Below, piece after piece: positions 1-9,446 of a stretch of DNA of 64,000 nucleotides. The stretch is from Pedobacter sp. Leaf170. Lineage in GTDB: Bacteria > Bacteroidota > Bacteroidia > Sphingobacteriales > Sphingobacteriaceae. Where the stretch lies: the NCBI RefSeq assembly GCF_920984665.1, contig NZ_CAKLBP010000002.1:434001-498000 (forward strand). Direction: 5' to 3'. How positions within the stretch are numbered: position 1 is the first letter of the stretch; the number at the start of each line of letters is the position of its first letter. The notes below the pieces were generated by a model. It worked only from the letters and a program-made list of their open reading frames with translations. It was not told the origin of the DNA and searched no databases. A program made the translations under genes and the position numbers.

Positions 1-166
1 AGGCTGCCAGAAAACCTAAGGCGCCACCGATTAGTCCGATTATTAATATTTTAATTTTAAACTTCCATAAATATGCAATATCCTTCTTGCGGGCATCCAT
101 CATCTTCGAAAAAGAAAATTCTTCTTCTACGTTAGCATAGGTTGTTTTATTTTCGGCAGACTGCAT
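1..166 (-). CDS. Wzz/Wzc-like polysaccharide chain-length protein, N-terminus only (cut by window edge)
   Basis: This is the first 55 codons of a gene that continues to the left of the window. It begins at ATG 166-164, four bases after the stop codon of the SLBB export gene, so the two are almost certainly co-transcribed. The visible part is a short polar cytoplasmic segment followed by a hydrophobic stretch (IKILIIGLIGGALGF) that looks like the first membrane helix of a chain-length determinant / polysaccharide co-polymerase. The position directly behind an SLBB export protein is the usual one for Wzz or Wzc in Bacteroidota. The domain itself is outside the window, so the assignment rests on context and topology. 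Confidence 0.6.
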   Translation of the reverse strand, partial: MQSAENKTTYANVEEEFSFSKMMDARKKDIAYLWKFKIKILIIGLIGGALGFLAA

Positions 167-170
167 AAAC

Positions 171-2486
171 TTATTTAAATAGGATGGCAATTAAACTCAC
201 AATACCGGTAAGTGCCGAGGCAATGGTTGTAATTTCTGCAAAGCCTAATTTATTTTTTCCTGATTTTTCTGGGACAACGATTTGGCTACCTGCCGTTACT
301 TTTGGGTAATTTTTGATAAATAAGAATGTTTTAACGGGTGCATTAATGCCATTTGGATATTTAATGTATGCGCCTTTTAATCTTGCGTTTTCTGTTATTC
401 CGCCTGCTGCATCAACATAATATTTAAAGTTAGAATTTGCATAGCGTAATAACTGTGGATTATTAACCGAACCAATAACCTCTACAAATGGTTCATTTTT
501 AGGAATAAATAAACTGTCGCCTGGCATTAAAATCGTTGCATCTGCACTTTGTCTTTTGCGCTTTCCGGTCAGGTCCATATCAACACGTACACCATTACGA
601 TAAACCTGTATGTTTTCTATCGAACCTAATGGTGTTACACCACCAGCTCTTTTTATAAATTCCATACCGGTTTCATCCCGTCTTTGTTGTGCATAATCTC
701 CAGGGAATAAAACCTCTCCACGGATTTTGACATTACCTATCGAACGATAATTTACCAATCTTGGTACATAAATATAATCCAGAGGCTCCAGTAAAAATTT
801 ACCATCATTCGATGATAAAGCAGAATCTAAACTGAGCGTAATGATTTTAACCAATTGATTGGATAAGGTATCAGAAGTATCTTTTATTAATCTGGAAATT
901 TCTATACGGTGATTTGCTGCGTCGTTCGTAAAACCATTTGCCATGTTTACCACATCGGCAACGCTCATTCCTTTTCTATATTGAAATGAGCCGGGTGCTT
1001 TTACATATCCACCTATGCTGATAGATGACTCATCTCTTAAGCTTTTTGTTGAGGTTACAAATACCGAATCTTCCCGCATGAGCATGATATCATTTTCTTT
1101 TCCTGCCATTACATTGCCAAGGTTAAAGGATATCATTTCTTTTTCTAAATCGGGTTTAATACGTTTGATATATCCATTTCCCAAAGCTGCATCTTCGCGT
1201 AAGCCATCAGCTTTAGCAATTAAGGTTTTTAAGCTTAAACCCTGGCTTAATTCAAAAGTTCCAGGTCTGTAAACCGCACCTTCTATCACAACCCTGTTCG
1301 CAAACCGTTCCAATATTGCACCGAAATATACTGAATCCGCATTTTTTAGGGTGTAACGGTCAAACATATCCGAAGAGATATCTTTTACACTTCTTTCTTT
1401 ATCACCAACCTGTGTAACCTTCGACATGCCTCTATAGGCCAAATCGCTAAAGCCACCTGCATAAGTAATCAGGTCGTTCAAGGTTTCAGAAGTTTTTAGT
1501 TCATAGATGCCCGGTCTTTTAACAGAACCATCAATTGCTACCCTGGTGGTATAAACCGGTATTCTGATTACATCCTGATCGCGTAAGCTTACATTATCTG
1601 TTTGTATACCTTTTTGAAGGAAGTTATAGAGATCGACAACCTGAATCACCCTGTTGTTTCTTATTAATTCTATTTTACGCAATGAACCGCGATAGGTTGG
1701 TCCGCCACTTTGGTAAAGTGCATTAAATAAAGTTGATAAAGATGAAACGGTATAAGTTCCAGGTGTAGCAACGTCGCCAATTATGGTTACCCTTATACTT
1801 CTTACTGTACCTAAATTAACGGTTAGTTTGGTTTGGCCTGAAGCTAGTGCAGGATAAGCTTTAACCATTTTTGAGCGGATTTGTGCGGTTGCCTGTTCAA
1901 TACTTAAGCCATTTACATACACTAAACCTGCGTAGGGGATTTTTACATTCCCTTCAGGTGAAACCTTTGCATTGGTGGTGCTTTCATTTAAACCGGTTAA
2001 AAGTATTGATAATTCATCATCAGGCCCTAAAACATAACTTTTAGGTGTCGCAATGCGGATGTTTGGTTCAAATTTAAGGTTAGGATTGTTAAAGAATTCA
2101 TAGCCATAAATCGGGCTGCTTTTTTTGATTGGCTTAGGATCGCTAAATCTTGTTGTGTCTCTGTTTTTTACGTCCTGTATTTTTATAACAGTTGGCTGAG
2201 TTGTATTTTTAGCCGTTTTTCCGCCAGATTGTACCTGTTCCAAACGTTCTTTATACTTATCAACCTCAGCGGGGTCCATGCCCTTAGCCACCAGAATTTT
2301 AATGGCTTCAGCTTCGCTAATGCCTGATGCTTCAAATCTTTTGGAAATTTCCAATATCTGTGCGTCGGATAACTGCTCTACTTTTACCTTGCTTAAGTTA
2401 TCAGTTGATATGGTTTGTGCAGATAATTTTGCCAAAGGCAGGAGTGTAAATAAAATTAGGGCACAAAAGATATTTTTTAAACGCAT
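171..2486 (-). CDS. SLBB-domain outer-membrane polysaccharide export protein (Wza-like)
   Basis: This 771-residue secreted protein is predicted to form the outer-membrane exit channel for the polysaccharide made by the upstream cluster. A Sec signal peptide ends near residue 24 (LAKLSAQ). A helical segment (about 35-90) precedes a Poly_export domain (about 150-220, beginning YVLGPDDELSI). About six SLBB repeats follow, each with a pattern like RVTIIGDVATPGTY, near residues 232, 315, 400, 485, 585 and 665. The C-terminus ends in a hydrophobic helix (TIASALTGIVSLIAILF), as expected for a channel that crosses the outer membrane with a helix. It is much longer than E. coli Wza (about 380 residues), as is usual in this phylum. 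A promoter-like TATATTTGC lies 20 bases upstream. Confidence 0.9.
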   Translation of the reverse strand: MRLKNIFCALILFTLLPLAKLSAQTISTDNLSKVKVEQLSDAQILEISKRFEASGISEAEAIKILVAKGMDPAEVDKYKERLEQVQSGGKTAKNTTQPTVIKIQDVKNRDTTRFSDPKPIKKSSPIYGYEFFNNPNLKFEPNIRIATPKSYVLGPDDELSILLTGLNESTTNAKVSPEGNVKIPYAGLVYVNGLSIEQATAQIRSKMVKAYPALASGQTKLTVNLGTVRSIRVTIIGDVATPGTYTVSSLSTLFNALYQSGGPTYRGSLRKIELIRNNRVIQVVDLYNFLQKGIQTDNVSLRDQDVIRIPVYTTRVAIDGSVKRPGIYELKTSETLNDLITYAGGFSDLAYRGMSKVTQVGDKERSVKDISSDMFDRYTLKNADSVYFGAILERFANRVVIEGAVYRPGTFELSQGLSLKTLIAKADGLREDAALGNGYIKRIKPDLEKEMISFNLGNVMAGKENDIMLMREDSVFVTSTKSLRDESSISIGGYVKAPGSFQYRKGMSVADVVNMANGFTNDAANHRIEISRLIKDTSDTLSNQLVKIITLSLDSALSSNDGKFLLEPLDYIYVPRLVNYRSIGNVKIRGEVLFPGDYAQQRRDETGMEFIKRAGGVTPLGSIENIQVYRNGVRVDMDLTGKRKRQSADATILMPGDSLFIPKNEPFVEVIGSVNNPQLLRYANSNFKYYVDAAGGITENARLKGAYIKYPNGINAPVKTFLFIKNYPKVTAGSQIVVPEKSGKNKLGFAEITTIASALTGIVSLIAILFK

Positions 2487-2505
2487 GTATTGTAAAATTT
2501 TAACT

Positions 2506-2514
2506 GCAAATATA
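2506..2514 (-). promoter_or_regulatory. Bacteroidota -7 box (TATATTTGC) upstream of the SLBB export gene
   Basis: The minus strand reads TATATTTGC here, a perfect match to the Bacteroidota -7 consensus TAnnTTTG, 20 bases before the ATG at 2486. It suggests that the export and chain-length genes can be transcribed independently of the upstream glycosyltransferase operon. No -33 TTTG at ideal spacing was seen, so this is a sequence match only. Confidence 0.5.
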
Positions 2515-2607
2515 AGTTAAAAATTCAAATGCATGCTTCATCGTTCAATTCTAATTTATTGAGGGTTATTTAATTAAAATAGGTTTGAAATCCTTTTGTA
2601 ATTTCTG

Positions 2608-3747
2608 TTAAAAAGTGGCTTTAAATATGTTTAAAATTGATTTTCTAAAACTATCTAATGAGAAATGTGCATCAATTCTAATTTTAGCCAATCTGCCCAT
2701 TTCATTAATCCGAGTTTTATCGCCAATCAATTCTAAAATTTTACCCGAAGATACTTTGGCATCATCAAATGGAATAAGCAGTCCGGTTATCTCATCAGCA
2801 ATCATTTCGCAGGCGCCACCATGTTTAGTTGCTACAACAGGCTTAGAACTTGCCATTGCTTCTAAAATTACGGTTGGAAATGGATCTGGTGAAGTAGATG
2901 GTAAAACAAAAATATCAATTGAACTTAAAATATTGGGTATATCTGTTCGGTAGCCGATATAATGAATGGATGCTGTTAGTTGCTCATTTTTAATACGATT
3001 GATCAGTTTATCTACTAAATGTTCATTCCCCGGATAAGCATCTCCGGCAATAATAAATTTTATGTCAGGTTGTTTTTCAAGGATAAGTTTAGCAATGTCA
3101 ATAAAGTAATCCTGTCCTTTCCAATGGTTAACCCTTCCAATCATGCCAATTAATATATCGCTTTGATTCAGGTTTAGCTCTTGTCTTAGCAGGCCATCAG
3201 ATTTGCCGTAGATACTTGTATCAATACCATTATAAATCCGGGTAATGGGTTTTTGCTGAATGTATTTTTTCCAATGATTTTTTACTGCATCAGATACGAC
3301 AATGATGTTGTCGCTGTATTGACCAACCAGAAAACTTAAAACCTTAGTAAAGATTTTAGGCTTAGTTATAATTTCGTGAATATGCCAAATATGCTTGATT
3401 TTCTTCCTTCTGGCTAAAAAAGCACCAATTAAAACTCCTGTGGTGTTTGAGTAAACAATGTTAATTTTTTCATCATCGATTAACTTACCCAATAATCGCC
3501 ATGCCTTTCCTGTAACATTTATCCGGTTTAATATTCCGGGGATGGAAAGGTACTTTCTTCTTAAAATACCTAGCCGAATAATTCTTACTTCAACATCTAA
3601 TTTATTCAGCTTATCTACCAGTTCGCCGGTTTCAGAAATCACCACAATGGGCCTGTGCTTACCCTCGACTAAGATTTTAGCAACGATTGAAAGTATTTTG
3701 CTCCCACCATATAAATCTGATGAAGCACCTAAAATAAGTATATTCAT
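2608..3747 (-). CDS. GT-B glycosyltransferase, family GT4-like
   Basis: This 379-residue cytosolic or membrane-associated enzyme probably adds one sugar to the lipid-linked repeat unit. The N-terminal half has the Rossmann start MNILILGASSDLYGGS. The C-terminal half has the donor-binding region, with HWKGQDYFIDIAKLIL near residues 206-221 and the EX7E-type motif in FPTVILEAMASSKPVVATKH near 290, both typical of GT4 enzymes. It lies in the minus-strand exopolysaccharide run, with a 130-base spacer before the next upstream gene. Donor and acceptor sugars cannot be read from the sequence. Confidence 0.88.
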   Translation of the reverse strand: MNILILGASSDLYGGSKILSIVAKILVEGKHRPIVVISETGELVDKLNKLDVEVRIIRLGILRRKYLSIPGILNRINVTGKAWRLLGKLIDDEKINIVYSNTTGVLIGAFLARRKKIKHIWHIHEIITKPKIFTKVLSFLVGQYSDNIIVVSDAVKNHWKKYIQQKPITRIYNGIDTSIYGKSDGLLRQELNLNQSDILIGMIGRVNHWKGQDYFIDIAKLILEKQPDIKFIIAGDAYPGNEHLVDKLINRIKNEQLTASIHYIGYRTDIPNILSSIDIFVLPSTSPDPFPTVILEAMASSKPVVATKHGGACEMIADEITGLLIPFDDAKVSSGKILELIGDKTRINEMGRLAKIRIDAHFSLDSFRKSILNIFKATF

Positions 3748-3877
3748 CAGTTGATTATTAGATTTATTTTATGCGTATTCGAATTCAATTTGTAAAAATA
3801 GGTTTGATGTTATGGATGTTGTATCAAAACTACAAAAGTACATTTTTAAAGGAAGGAAATTTATAAGTTGTGCAATA

Positions 3878-4996
3878 TTAATATTGTGCAGCCTTTTTAA
3901 ACACTTCAATTAATTCATTGGCTGTTCTTTCCCACGAAAAGTTTTTTAACCTTTCATTTCCCATTTCTATAAGCGCTAATCTTCTTACTTTACTGGTAAT
4001 GATAGGAATTATCTTATCTGCCAAATCAGAAGCGTCAAAAGGATTGAATGTTACGACAGCTTCTCCTCCAACTTCTGGTAAACAAGTATTGTTTGCAACC
4101 AAAACGGGTAGTTTATTTTGGAAGGCCTCTAAAATTGGAAGGCCAAACCCTTCATTAACAGACGGGAAGAGATATAATTCAGCGTTTTGGTAATACCATG
4201 ATAAATCTATATCGCTCACATAACCGGGCATGATAACATAATCTGTCAGGTTGTATGCATTAATCGCTTCATATAGTTTTCTGCTGCCATCCATATCATT
4301 CTTGGGGCTGATTTGTCCGCATAAAACCAATGAAAAATCTGTGAAACCTTGCTGGTGTAGAAGGTGAAGGGCCTCCACTAAACAATAAAGATTTTTTCTT
4401 TTCTCGAAAGTACCAATATGTAAGAAGTATTTCGAGGTTTTCAATTTTAGGGTTCCTGTTGATAAGGAGGGTGTTGAAAGAAGTGTTTTTGGTGCCTCCG
4501 GAATACTTATTATTTTATTAACTGGTAAGCCAGAATAATGCGCAATTCTATCTTTTGCATATTCGGTTGGCGCAATAACATAGGCAGATTTTCTTGCAGC
4601 TTGTACTCCAAATTTATGAAATATTTTAAGCCACAATTTATTGTAGTGTTCCGGGTATTCCCAGAAAAAGGCATCATGAAAAACAGGAATTGTTTTATAA
4701 CCTAAATTTAGATATGGCACAAAGAAATCAGTACAGAAAATTATATCACAGCCTTTAGATAATGCTAATACTGGAAGTAGTACTTGTTTCCAGATAAAGA
4801 ACCGCAAATGCTCTGCAATTTTTAGTATTTTGTTTTTCCCAATGTAAACAGGTAATATGGTGTCAAAAAAATAAAATTTAATTCCAGGTCTTTCCTTTTT
4901 AAAAGCCCTGCAAATTTCTTCCAGATAAGTTTTTGTTCCGGTTTTGGCAATTTTTAAATCCCTTATATCTATACCAACAACAATTGTCTTTTCCAT
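3878..4996 (-). CDS. GT-B glycosyltransferase, family GT4-like
   Basis: This 372-residue glycosyltransferase lies six bases after the neighbouring GT gene, so translation is probably coupled. The N-terminus (MEKTIVVGIDIRD) lacks a signal peptide. The C-terminal nucleotide-sugar domain contains FLHIGTFEKRKNLYCLVEAL and the EX7E-like element EGFGLPILEAFQNKLPVLVA, which resembles mannosyl/rhamnosyl-transferase-like GT4 enzymes. It is inferred to act in assembly of the polysaccharide repeat unit together with the other transferases of the operon. Specificity is unknown. Confidence 0.88.
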   Translation of the reverse strand: MEKTIVVGIDIRDLKIAKTGTKTYLEEICRAFKKERPGIKFYFFDTILPVYIGKNKILKIAEHLRFFIWKQVLLPVLALSKGCDIIFCTDFFVPYLNLGYKTIPVFHDAFFWEYPEHYNKLWLKIFHKFGVQAARKSAYVIAPTEYAKDRIAHYSGLPVNKIISIPEAPKTLLSTPSLSTGTLKLKTSKYFLHIGTFEKRKNLYCLVEALHLLHQQGFTDFSLVLCGQISPKNDMDGSRKLYEAINAYNLTDYVIMPGYVSDIDLSWYYQNAELYLFPSVNEGFGLPILEAFQNKLPVLVANNTCLPEVGGEAVVTFNPFDASDLADKIIPIITSKVRRLALIEMGNERLKNFSWERTANELIEVFKKAAQY

Positions 4997-5002
4997 TCGC
5001 TA

Positions 5003-6106
5003 TTAAACGTTTAATAGTTTTAACATCTCCTCTTTGTATGCTATTGTTATCTTATCCCAATTATATTTATCAGTTAAACCTGTACTTACTAAGTTTTTCA
5101 GTGCTTTAACTTTTTCCGGTGCGTTTTCTAAACTTTCGAGCGCAACTGAAACTGCCTTTTCATTTTCATCAAAAAACAATCCAAATGCTCCATTATTTAG
5201 CATCTCCTGATTAAAGACAGTATTTAAAGCTAATATGGCACAATTATTAACCATCGCTTTTAACATTGCAGGGTTTGTGCCACCAAATTTATGACCATGG
5301 ATGTAAGCAAAAGCATGTTGGTACATAGCCATTAGTTCCTGCTGATCTTTAATATAACCGGTAAAAATTAACCTTTCATTTTGCATTGATTTCAAATCAG
5401 ATGCATATTTATCACTGTAAGGTACATCGCCGACTACCACCAGTTTTTTTTGAGATTTAGAATTTAAAAATCCTTTGATTATCAAATCGGCATTGTTATC
5501 GGGAATCAATCGCCCAACAATAAGATAATAGTCTTCTTTTTCCAAGCCCAATCGCTGTAATCCAGTTTCTGAAGCTGGCTTAAAAACAGGTGCGCCATAG
5601 GCAATAACCGTAGAATCTGTTTTAAATTCTTTCAGATAAACTTGTCGCATGGCTTCGGCATCCGTAATTACTTTATCGTATAGTTTTGTAGCTAACTTTG
5701 CTGCCCAATAAAAGTATTTAGCACCTAAACCCTTCCACTTTGGTCTTAACCATTCCAAGCCATCCACATTAATCATGGTTTTTTTTCCAGCAATCTTAGG
5801 TATCCAACCCATTGGTCCGGCGGCTAAGTTTACAACGAGCAGAACATCAGCTTTGCTAAATGTTGCATGCATGATGGATAGAAATGAATGGATAATTTGA
5901 TTTAAGGATTTTTGGGGTAAAGTTGGTATATAGTGTAGTCTAATCCCGTTAACTTCTTTAGGATGCGCGGTAAACAAATCTTTCTGGCAGTAAACATGTA
6001 CTTCTACACCTTGCTTAACTAAACGTTCACTTAGTTCTTTAACAAAAGTTTCAAATCCACCGTACACATAAGGATATCCCCTCGAACCTATTATTGCAAT
6101 TCGCAT
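5003..6106 (-). CDS. DUF1972-type GT4 glycosyltransferase (rhamnosyltransferase-like)
   Basis: This 367-residue glycosyltransferase starts with MRIAIIGSRGYPYVYGGFET, the hallmark of the DUF1972 N-terminal domain found in rhamnosyl- and other deoxysugar transferases. The C-terminal GT4 domain contains YYLIVGRLIPDNNADLIIKG and the GTNPAMLKAM motif. It sits between a methyltransferase gene (11-base gap) and another GT gene (6-base gap). The family resemblance favours a deoxysugar acceptor or donor, but this is inference. Confidence 0.87.
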   Translation of the reverse strand: MRIAIIGSRGYPYVYGGFETFVKELSERLVKQGVEVHVYCQKDLFTAHPKEVNGIRLHYIPTLPQKSLNQIIHSFLSIMHATFSKADVLLVVNLAAGPMGWIPKIAGKKTMINVDGLEWLRPKWKGLGAKYFYWAAKLATKLYDKVITDAEAMRQVYLKEFKTDSTVIAYGAPVFKPASETGLQRLGLEKEDYYLIVGRLIPDNNADLIIKGFLNSKSQKKLVVVGDVPYSDKYASDLKSMQNERLIFTGYIKDQQELMAMYQHAFAYIHGHKFGGTNPAMLKAMVNNCAILALNTVFNQEMLNNGAFGLFFDENEKAVSVALESLENAPEKVKALKNLVSTGLTDKYNWDKITIAYKEEMLKLLNV

Positions 6107-6117
6107 TTAACCGTTTA

Positions 6118-7071
6118 TTATTTATTAAGATGATTTTTTTTTACTGCATAATAACGGATAATACCACCACTTTTAAAGACTGCGGAAACGGACTCCAGTA
6201 AAATCGCAAAAGGTAAAACAAAAAGTAAGGCCAACATTAATGAAAGAGTTTTTTTTCTTTTCAAATCTGCAATCAGAAAACCATTATATCCAAACCAGCT
6301 GAATATGGTTTGAATCATTCCTATAATGCCTAAATGTAGCGAAAAGTATGCCGATGACTTTACTTCCAAACCATTTTCCTCAATCAAATTGTTTAAGACG
6401 GATGGCGTAAAATGGCTTATATGCCGGGGTACATCTAAATGTAACCATTTATTGCCTGCCCATTTAGATTGCCAACTGTTAAAATTTGGAACTTCGATAA
6501 TTAAAAGACCATCATCTTTTAGGTTATCCTGAATTAAATTCTCTAAAAGGTTATCAGAAAGATGAATATGTTCCAATACATGAAACATGGCGAGCACATC
6601 GAACTTTTTATTAAAAACAGATCCCGATTTATAGTAATCTGTATTAATATGCAAACCAAAATATTTTCTTGCATAATCTGCTCTTGGTTCAGAGCTTTCT
6701 ATACCCTTAACATCAAAACCTTGTTCTTTAGCAAATTGTAAAAAGAGTCCTTTGCCCGATCCAAAATCTAGAAGTGTTGCTGGAATTTTTTTGAAAGACA
6801 GAATTTTTTTTAAAACCGCATTATATTCAAATTGCTGTATTTTATAAAAAATACTTTTACGGGTGTCTTGTACAGCATAATCTTTATCATCATAATAACT
6901 TTCTATATCAACCTCGTGTTTAAACCAAGTAAAATTATGACCGCATTTTTGGCAAGTTTTGATCAAGTATCGCTCATCTGCTGCTTGAATTTCGAATCGC
7001 ACAGGACTTAGTTGTGTTTTATCGTTTAGGCAAAGCGGACAAGTAATGTTAATCATATTTAGATAGGCCAA
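6118..7071 (-). CDS. SAM-dependent methyltransferase with N-terminal zinc ribbon
   Basis: This 317-residue protein begins with a CxxC...CxxC zinc-ribbon-like segment (CPLC then CQKCGHNF), followed by a class I SAM-binding fold (LLDFGSGKGLFLQFAKEQGF near residue 97) and the FHVLEHI motif of Methyltransf_23 proteins. A hydrophobic C-terminal region (LSLMLALLFVLPFAILLE) may anchor it at the membrane. Such proteins in polysaccharide clusters are thought to methylate sugars or glycan ends. An internal ATG at 7056 (MINITCPLC) is an equally plausible start. It is followed downstream by the DUF1972 transferase. Confidence 0.83.
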   Translation of the reverse strand: MAYLNMINITCPLCLNDKTQLSPVRFEIQAADERYLIKTCQKCGHNFTWFKHEVDIESYYDDKDYAVQDTRKSIFYKIQQFEYNAVLKKILSFKKIPATLLDFGSGKGLFLQFAKEQGFDVKGIESSEPRADYARKYFGLHINTDYYKSGSVFNKKFDVLAMFHVLEHIHLSDNLLENLIQDNLKDDGLLIIEVPNFNSWQSKWAGNKWLHLDVPRHISHFTPSVLNNLIEENGLEVKSSAYFSLHLGIIGMIQTIFSWFGYNGFLIADLKRKKTLSLMLALLFVLPFAILLESVSAVFKSGGIIRYYAVKKNHLNK

Positions 7072-7131
7072 ACCCTTTATTGGGTTTTAAAGGCAAACTT
7101 AAAGAATAATATTAACACTCTGCCTTTTTCT

Positions 7132-8529
7132 TTAATCAAGCAATTCTTGTTGCTCATTTTGAATGGCCACTTTTGTAGAAATTATATTAACGAATAATCC
7201 TGACAGGAACCACATTAAATACGATGTATAAGATGATGTTTCTATCTCTGAAGTTAAGGATGGAATAATGAATCCAATTTTAATTAAAAGTATTGCCAGA
7301 CAAATTTTCTTTTCTTTTCCTTCCAAACGGTAATACCATTTTATGCTTTCTTTAATTAGGCAGACATAAATTGTTAAATATAGGATTAGGGCAATTATTC
7401 CCGCCTGTACTCCAATAATAATGTATTGATTTTCCCCACCCACATTTTCACCAAGCGAACCACCAATTCTACCCGAAGAGCCTAAACCCAAACCTAATGG
7501 GCTGGAGGCAATCGCTAAAGCACCTTCAATCCACTCTACTACGTGGCCGACACTAGAGGGGTTACTAAAATTGATGGTATTCATAATTACCATTTGTAAC
7601 CCATCATTTTGGTCTTGTTCTTTAACGAACAGGTAAATTACATAAATTGTGGCCAATAATGCTCCAACATGCACAGTGTGGTAAATGTATTTCTTTTTTG
7701 TAAATACAGAATACACATAAAGCAAAATGAAATAGCTTATAAATGCAGAACGTGAAAATGCAAAGATAATGCAGCATAGAGTTGCTGCTAATGCTATGTA
7801 TCCAAAATTATCAAGTTTTAATTTGTACTTATCTGTAGTGTAAAGTGCGGCTAATACTGCCAGTGCAATAACAGTTGCTGATGCAAACTCTAAAGGGTTA
7901 GCAAAAAAACTGGCAAATCTTTTATAGCCACCTTCAGATTCGAATGTCCAGGTTAAGCCATAATTACCGCTCGGCTCAAAGTTAAAGAGGTAAAAATTAT
8001 AATCAGCGTAGCCTGTTCGGGTTTGTAGATGCTGGTCTGTAATAACCTCGGTAAGTAAAACAGCTGCAGCCGCAATAGAAAGCAGTAGTATGTAATGAAA
8101 ATATTTACTTATATAAATCTCTCCAGGCTTGTATAATCTGCCACAGAAATATACCAGCACGAAAAAGGATAATGTTTTAAAGGCCATTATTTTAGCACCA
8201 AATCCTTGTTCGCCAACAGGTAAAAAAGCATACAATAGTGTATAAATGAAAAATGCAATGATTAAATAATCAATATAATGGAGTTTTATTTTTGTTTTTA
8301 ACTTAAAGATGCTAATGCCCAGCACAAGGATTACAAAAACTTCTTTAAGCGATTGTAATATTGGTATAAGACTTTTAAAACCTAAGGAGAAAGTGACAGA
8401 AAGAACGGTTGTGTAAATAGACAGTCCGAATATCAGAAATAGTATAAATCCGTCTTTTTTGCCCCTAACAATATCGCTTATGGCTAAAACAAATGCAAAA
8501 ATATAAACTAACGGAAATATTGCTATCAT
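7132..8529 (-). CDS. O-antigen polymerase / Wzy-like membrane protein
   Basis: This 465-residue polytopic protein has about ten or more hydrophobic helices from the very N-terminus (MIAIFPLVYIFAFVLAISD) to the C-terminus, and the long periplasmic loop (about residues 160-200 and 310-365) typical of the O-antigen ligase/polymerase family. The start overlaps the stop of the preceding GT2 gene by four bases (ATGA), which indicates translational coupling. Together with the Wzx flippase upstream it implies a Wzx/Wzy-dependent polysaccharide. Polymerase rather than ligase is inferred from its position. Confidence 0.8.
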   Translation of the reverse strand: MIAIFPLVYIFAFVLAISDIVRGKKDGFILFLIFGLSIYTTVLSVTFSLGFKSLIPILQSLKEVFVILVLGISIFKLKTKIKLHYIDYLIIAFFIYTLLYAFLPVGEQGFGAKIMAFKTLSFFVLVYFCGRLYKPGEIYISKYFHYILLLSIAAAAVLLTEVITDQHLQTRTGYADYNFYLFNFEPSGNYGLTWTFESEGGYKRFASFFANPLEFASATVIALAVLAALYTTDKYKLKLDNFGYIALAATLCCIIFAFSRSAFISYFILLYVYSVFTKKKYIYHTVHVGALLATIYVIYLFVKEQDQNDGLQMVIMNTINFSNPSSVGHVVEWIEGALAIASSPLGLGLGSSGRIGGSLGENVGGENQYIIIGVQAGIIALILYLTIYVCLIKESIKWYYRLEGKEKKICLAILLIKIGFIIPSLTSEIETSSYTSYLMWFLSGLFVNIISTKVAIQNEQQELLD

Positions 8530-9446
8530 ACCCAGATTTCCTTTAATGGTGTAAAAAAGCCTTCTTTAAAGCCTTTTATCAGAAATTTTGCTTTTTGTTT
8601 TCTTCCTCGGATTATAAAATAAGTTAATAAAAAAGCATTATAAAAAGTTATTTGGACAGATATAAGTGGTAACAAAAATGGGTTAGCATAACGTCTTAGA
8701 AACCAAATCCTGTTTCTGCTGGTATAAAAGTGTATAATTGGGCTTAAAGTGCCCTCACTGGTTTTAGTTTTTTGTTGCCCCGAAACTCCGGCCTCATGGT
8801 AGATTTTGGTGGTGGGTAAATAGTCTAAAAGCCCTCCATTTTCTCTTAACCTGAAGGATAAATCAACATCCTCGTAATAAAGGAAGAATTTGCTATTGAA
8901 TAAACCACATTGTTTTAGGGCCGAGTTTCTTATTAACAAGCAGCAACCGGTTAGCCATTCAACTTGTTCAGGGGTTTTTAGGCTTTGCCTCTCCTTTTGA
9001 TTTTTTGAATAGGTATAACCTAAATATGGATTAAAAAACGAGCCGCCATTCCACAATTCATCTTTTTTGTATAGGTAATATATTGCTGGCTGCACAGCAA
9101 CAGTTTTAGGGTTGTTTTCTAAATGATTAACTAAAGGACTTAAAAAATCTTCATCAACTTCGGTATCATTATTTAGTACCAGCGAATATTTGTAGCCATT
9201 TTGTATGCTATATTCGAGCAACTTATTATTGCCTTCGGCGAAACCCAAGTTAGCCTTATTGTTTATTATGGTAAGCTCGGGGAACTTAATTTTTAAAATT
9301 GAGATAGAGTCATCGGTGGAGCCGTTATCTGCAATGATTATATCAAAATCATCTGCCTTGCAGAATTTATTAACCGATAATATACAATTTATGGTGTGCT
9401 CCGGAGTATTCCAGTTTAATAATAGTATAGCAACGGATTTAGGCAT
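8526..9446 (-). CDS. GT2 family glycosyltransferase
   Basis: This 306-residue GT-A fold enzyme has the N-terminal core SVAILLLNWNTPEHT, the nucleotide-binding IIADNGSTDDSI and the DxD-type metal site within SLVLNNDTEVDEDFL. The C-terminal part contains hydrophobic stretches (FLLPLISVQITFYNAFLLTYF) suggesting membrane association, as in WcaA/RfbF-like rhamnosyltransferases. It overlaps the flippase gene upstream by 8 bases and the polymerase gene downstream by 4 bases, so all three are tightly coupled. The sugar is unknown. Confidence 0.9.
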   Translation of the reverse strand: MPKSVAILLLNWNTPEHTINCILSVNKFCKADDFDIIIADNGSTDDSISILKIKFPELTIINNKANLGFAEGNNKLLEYSIQNGYKYSLVLNNDTEVDEDFLSPLVNHLENNPKTVAVQPAIYYLYKKDELWNGGSFFNPYLGYTYSKNQKERQSLKTPEQVEWLTGCCLLIRNSALKQCGLFNSKFFLYYEDVDLSFRLRENGGLLDYLPTTKIYHEAGVSGQQKTKTSEGTLSPIIHFYTSRNRIWFLRRYANPFLLPLISVQITFYNAFLLTYFIIRGRKQKAKFLIKGFKEGFFTPLKEIWV

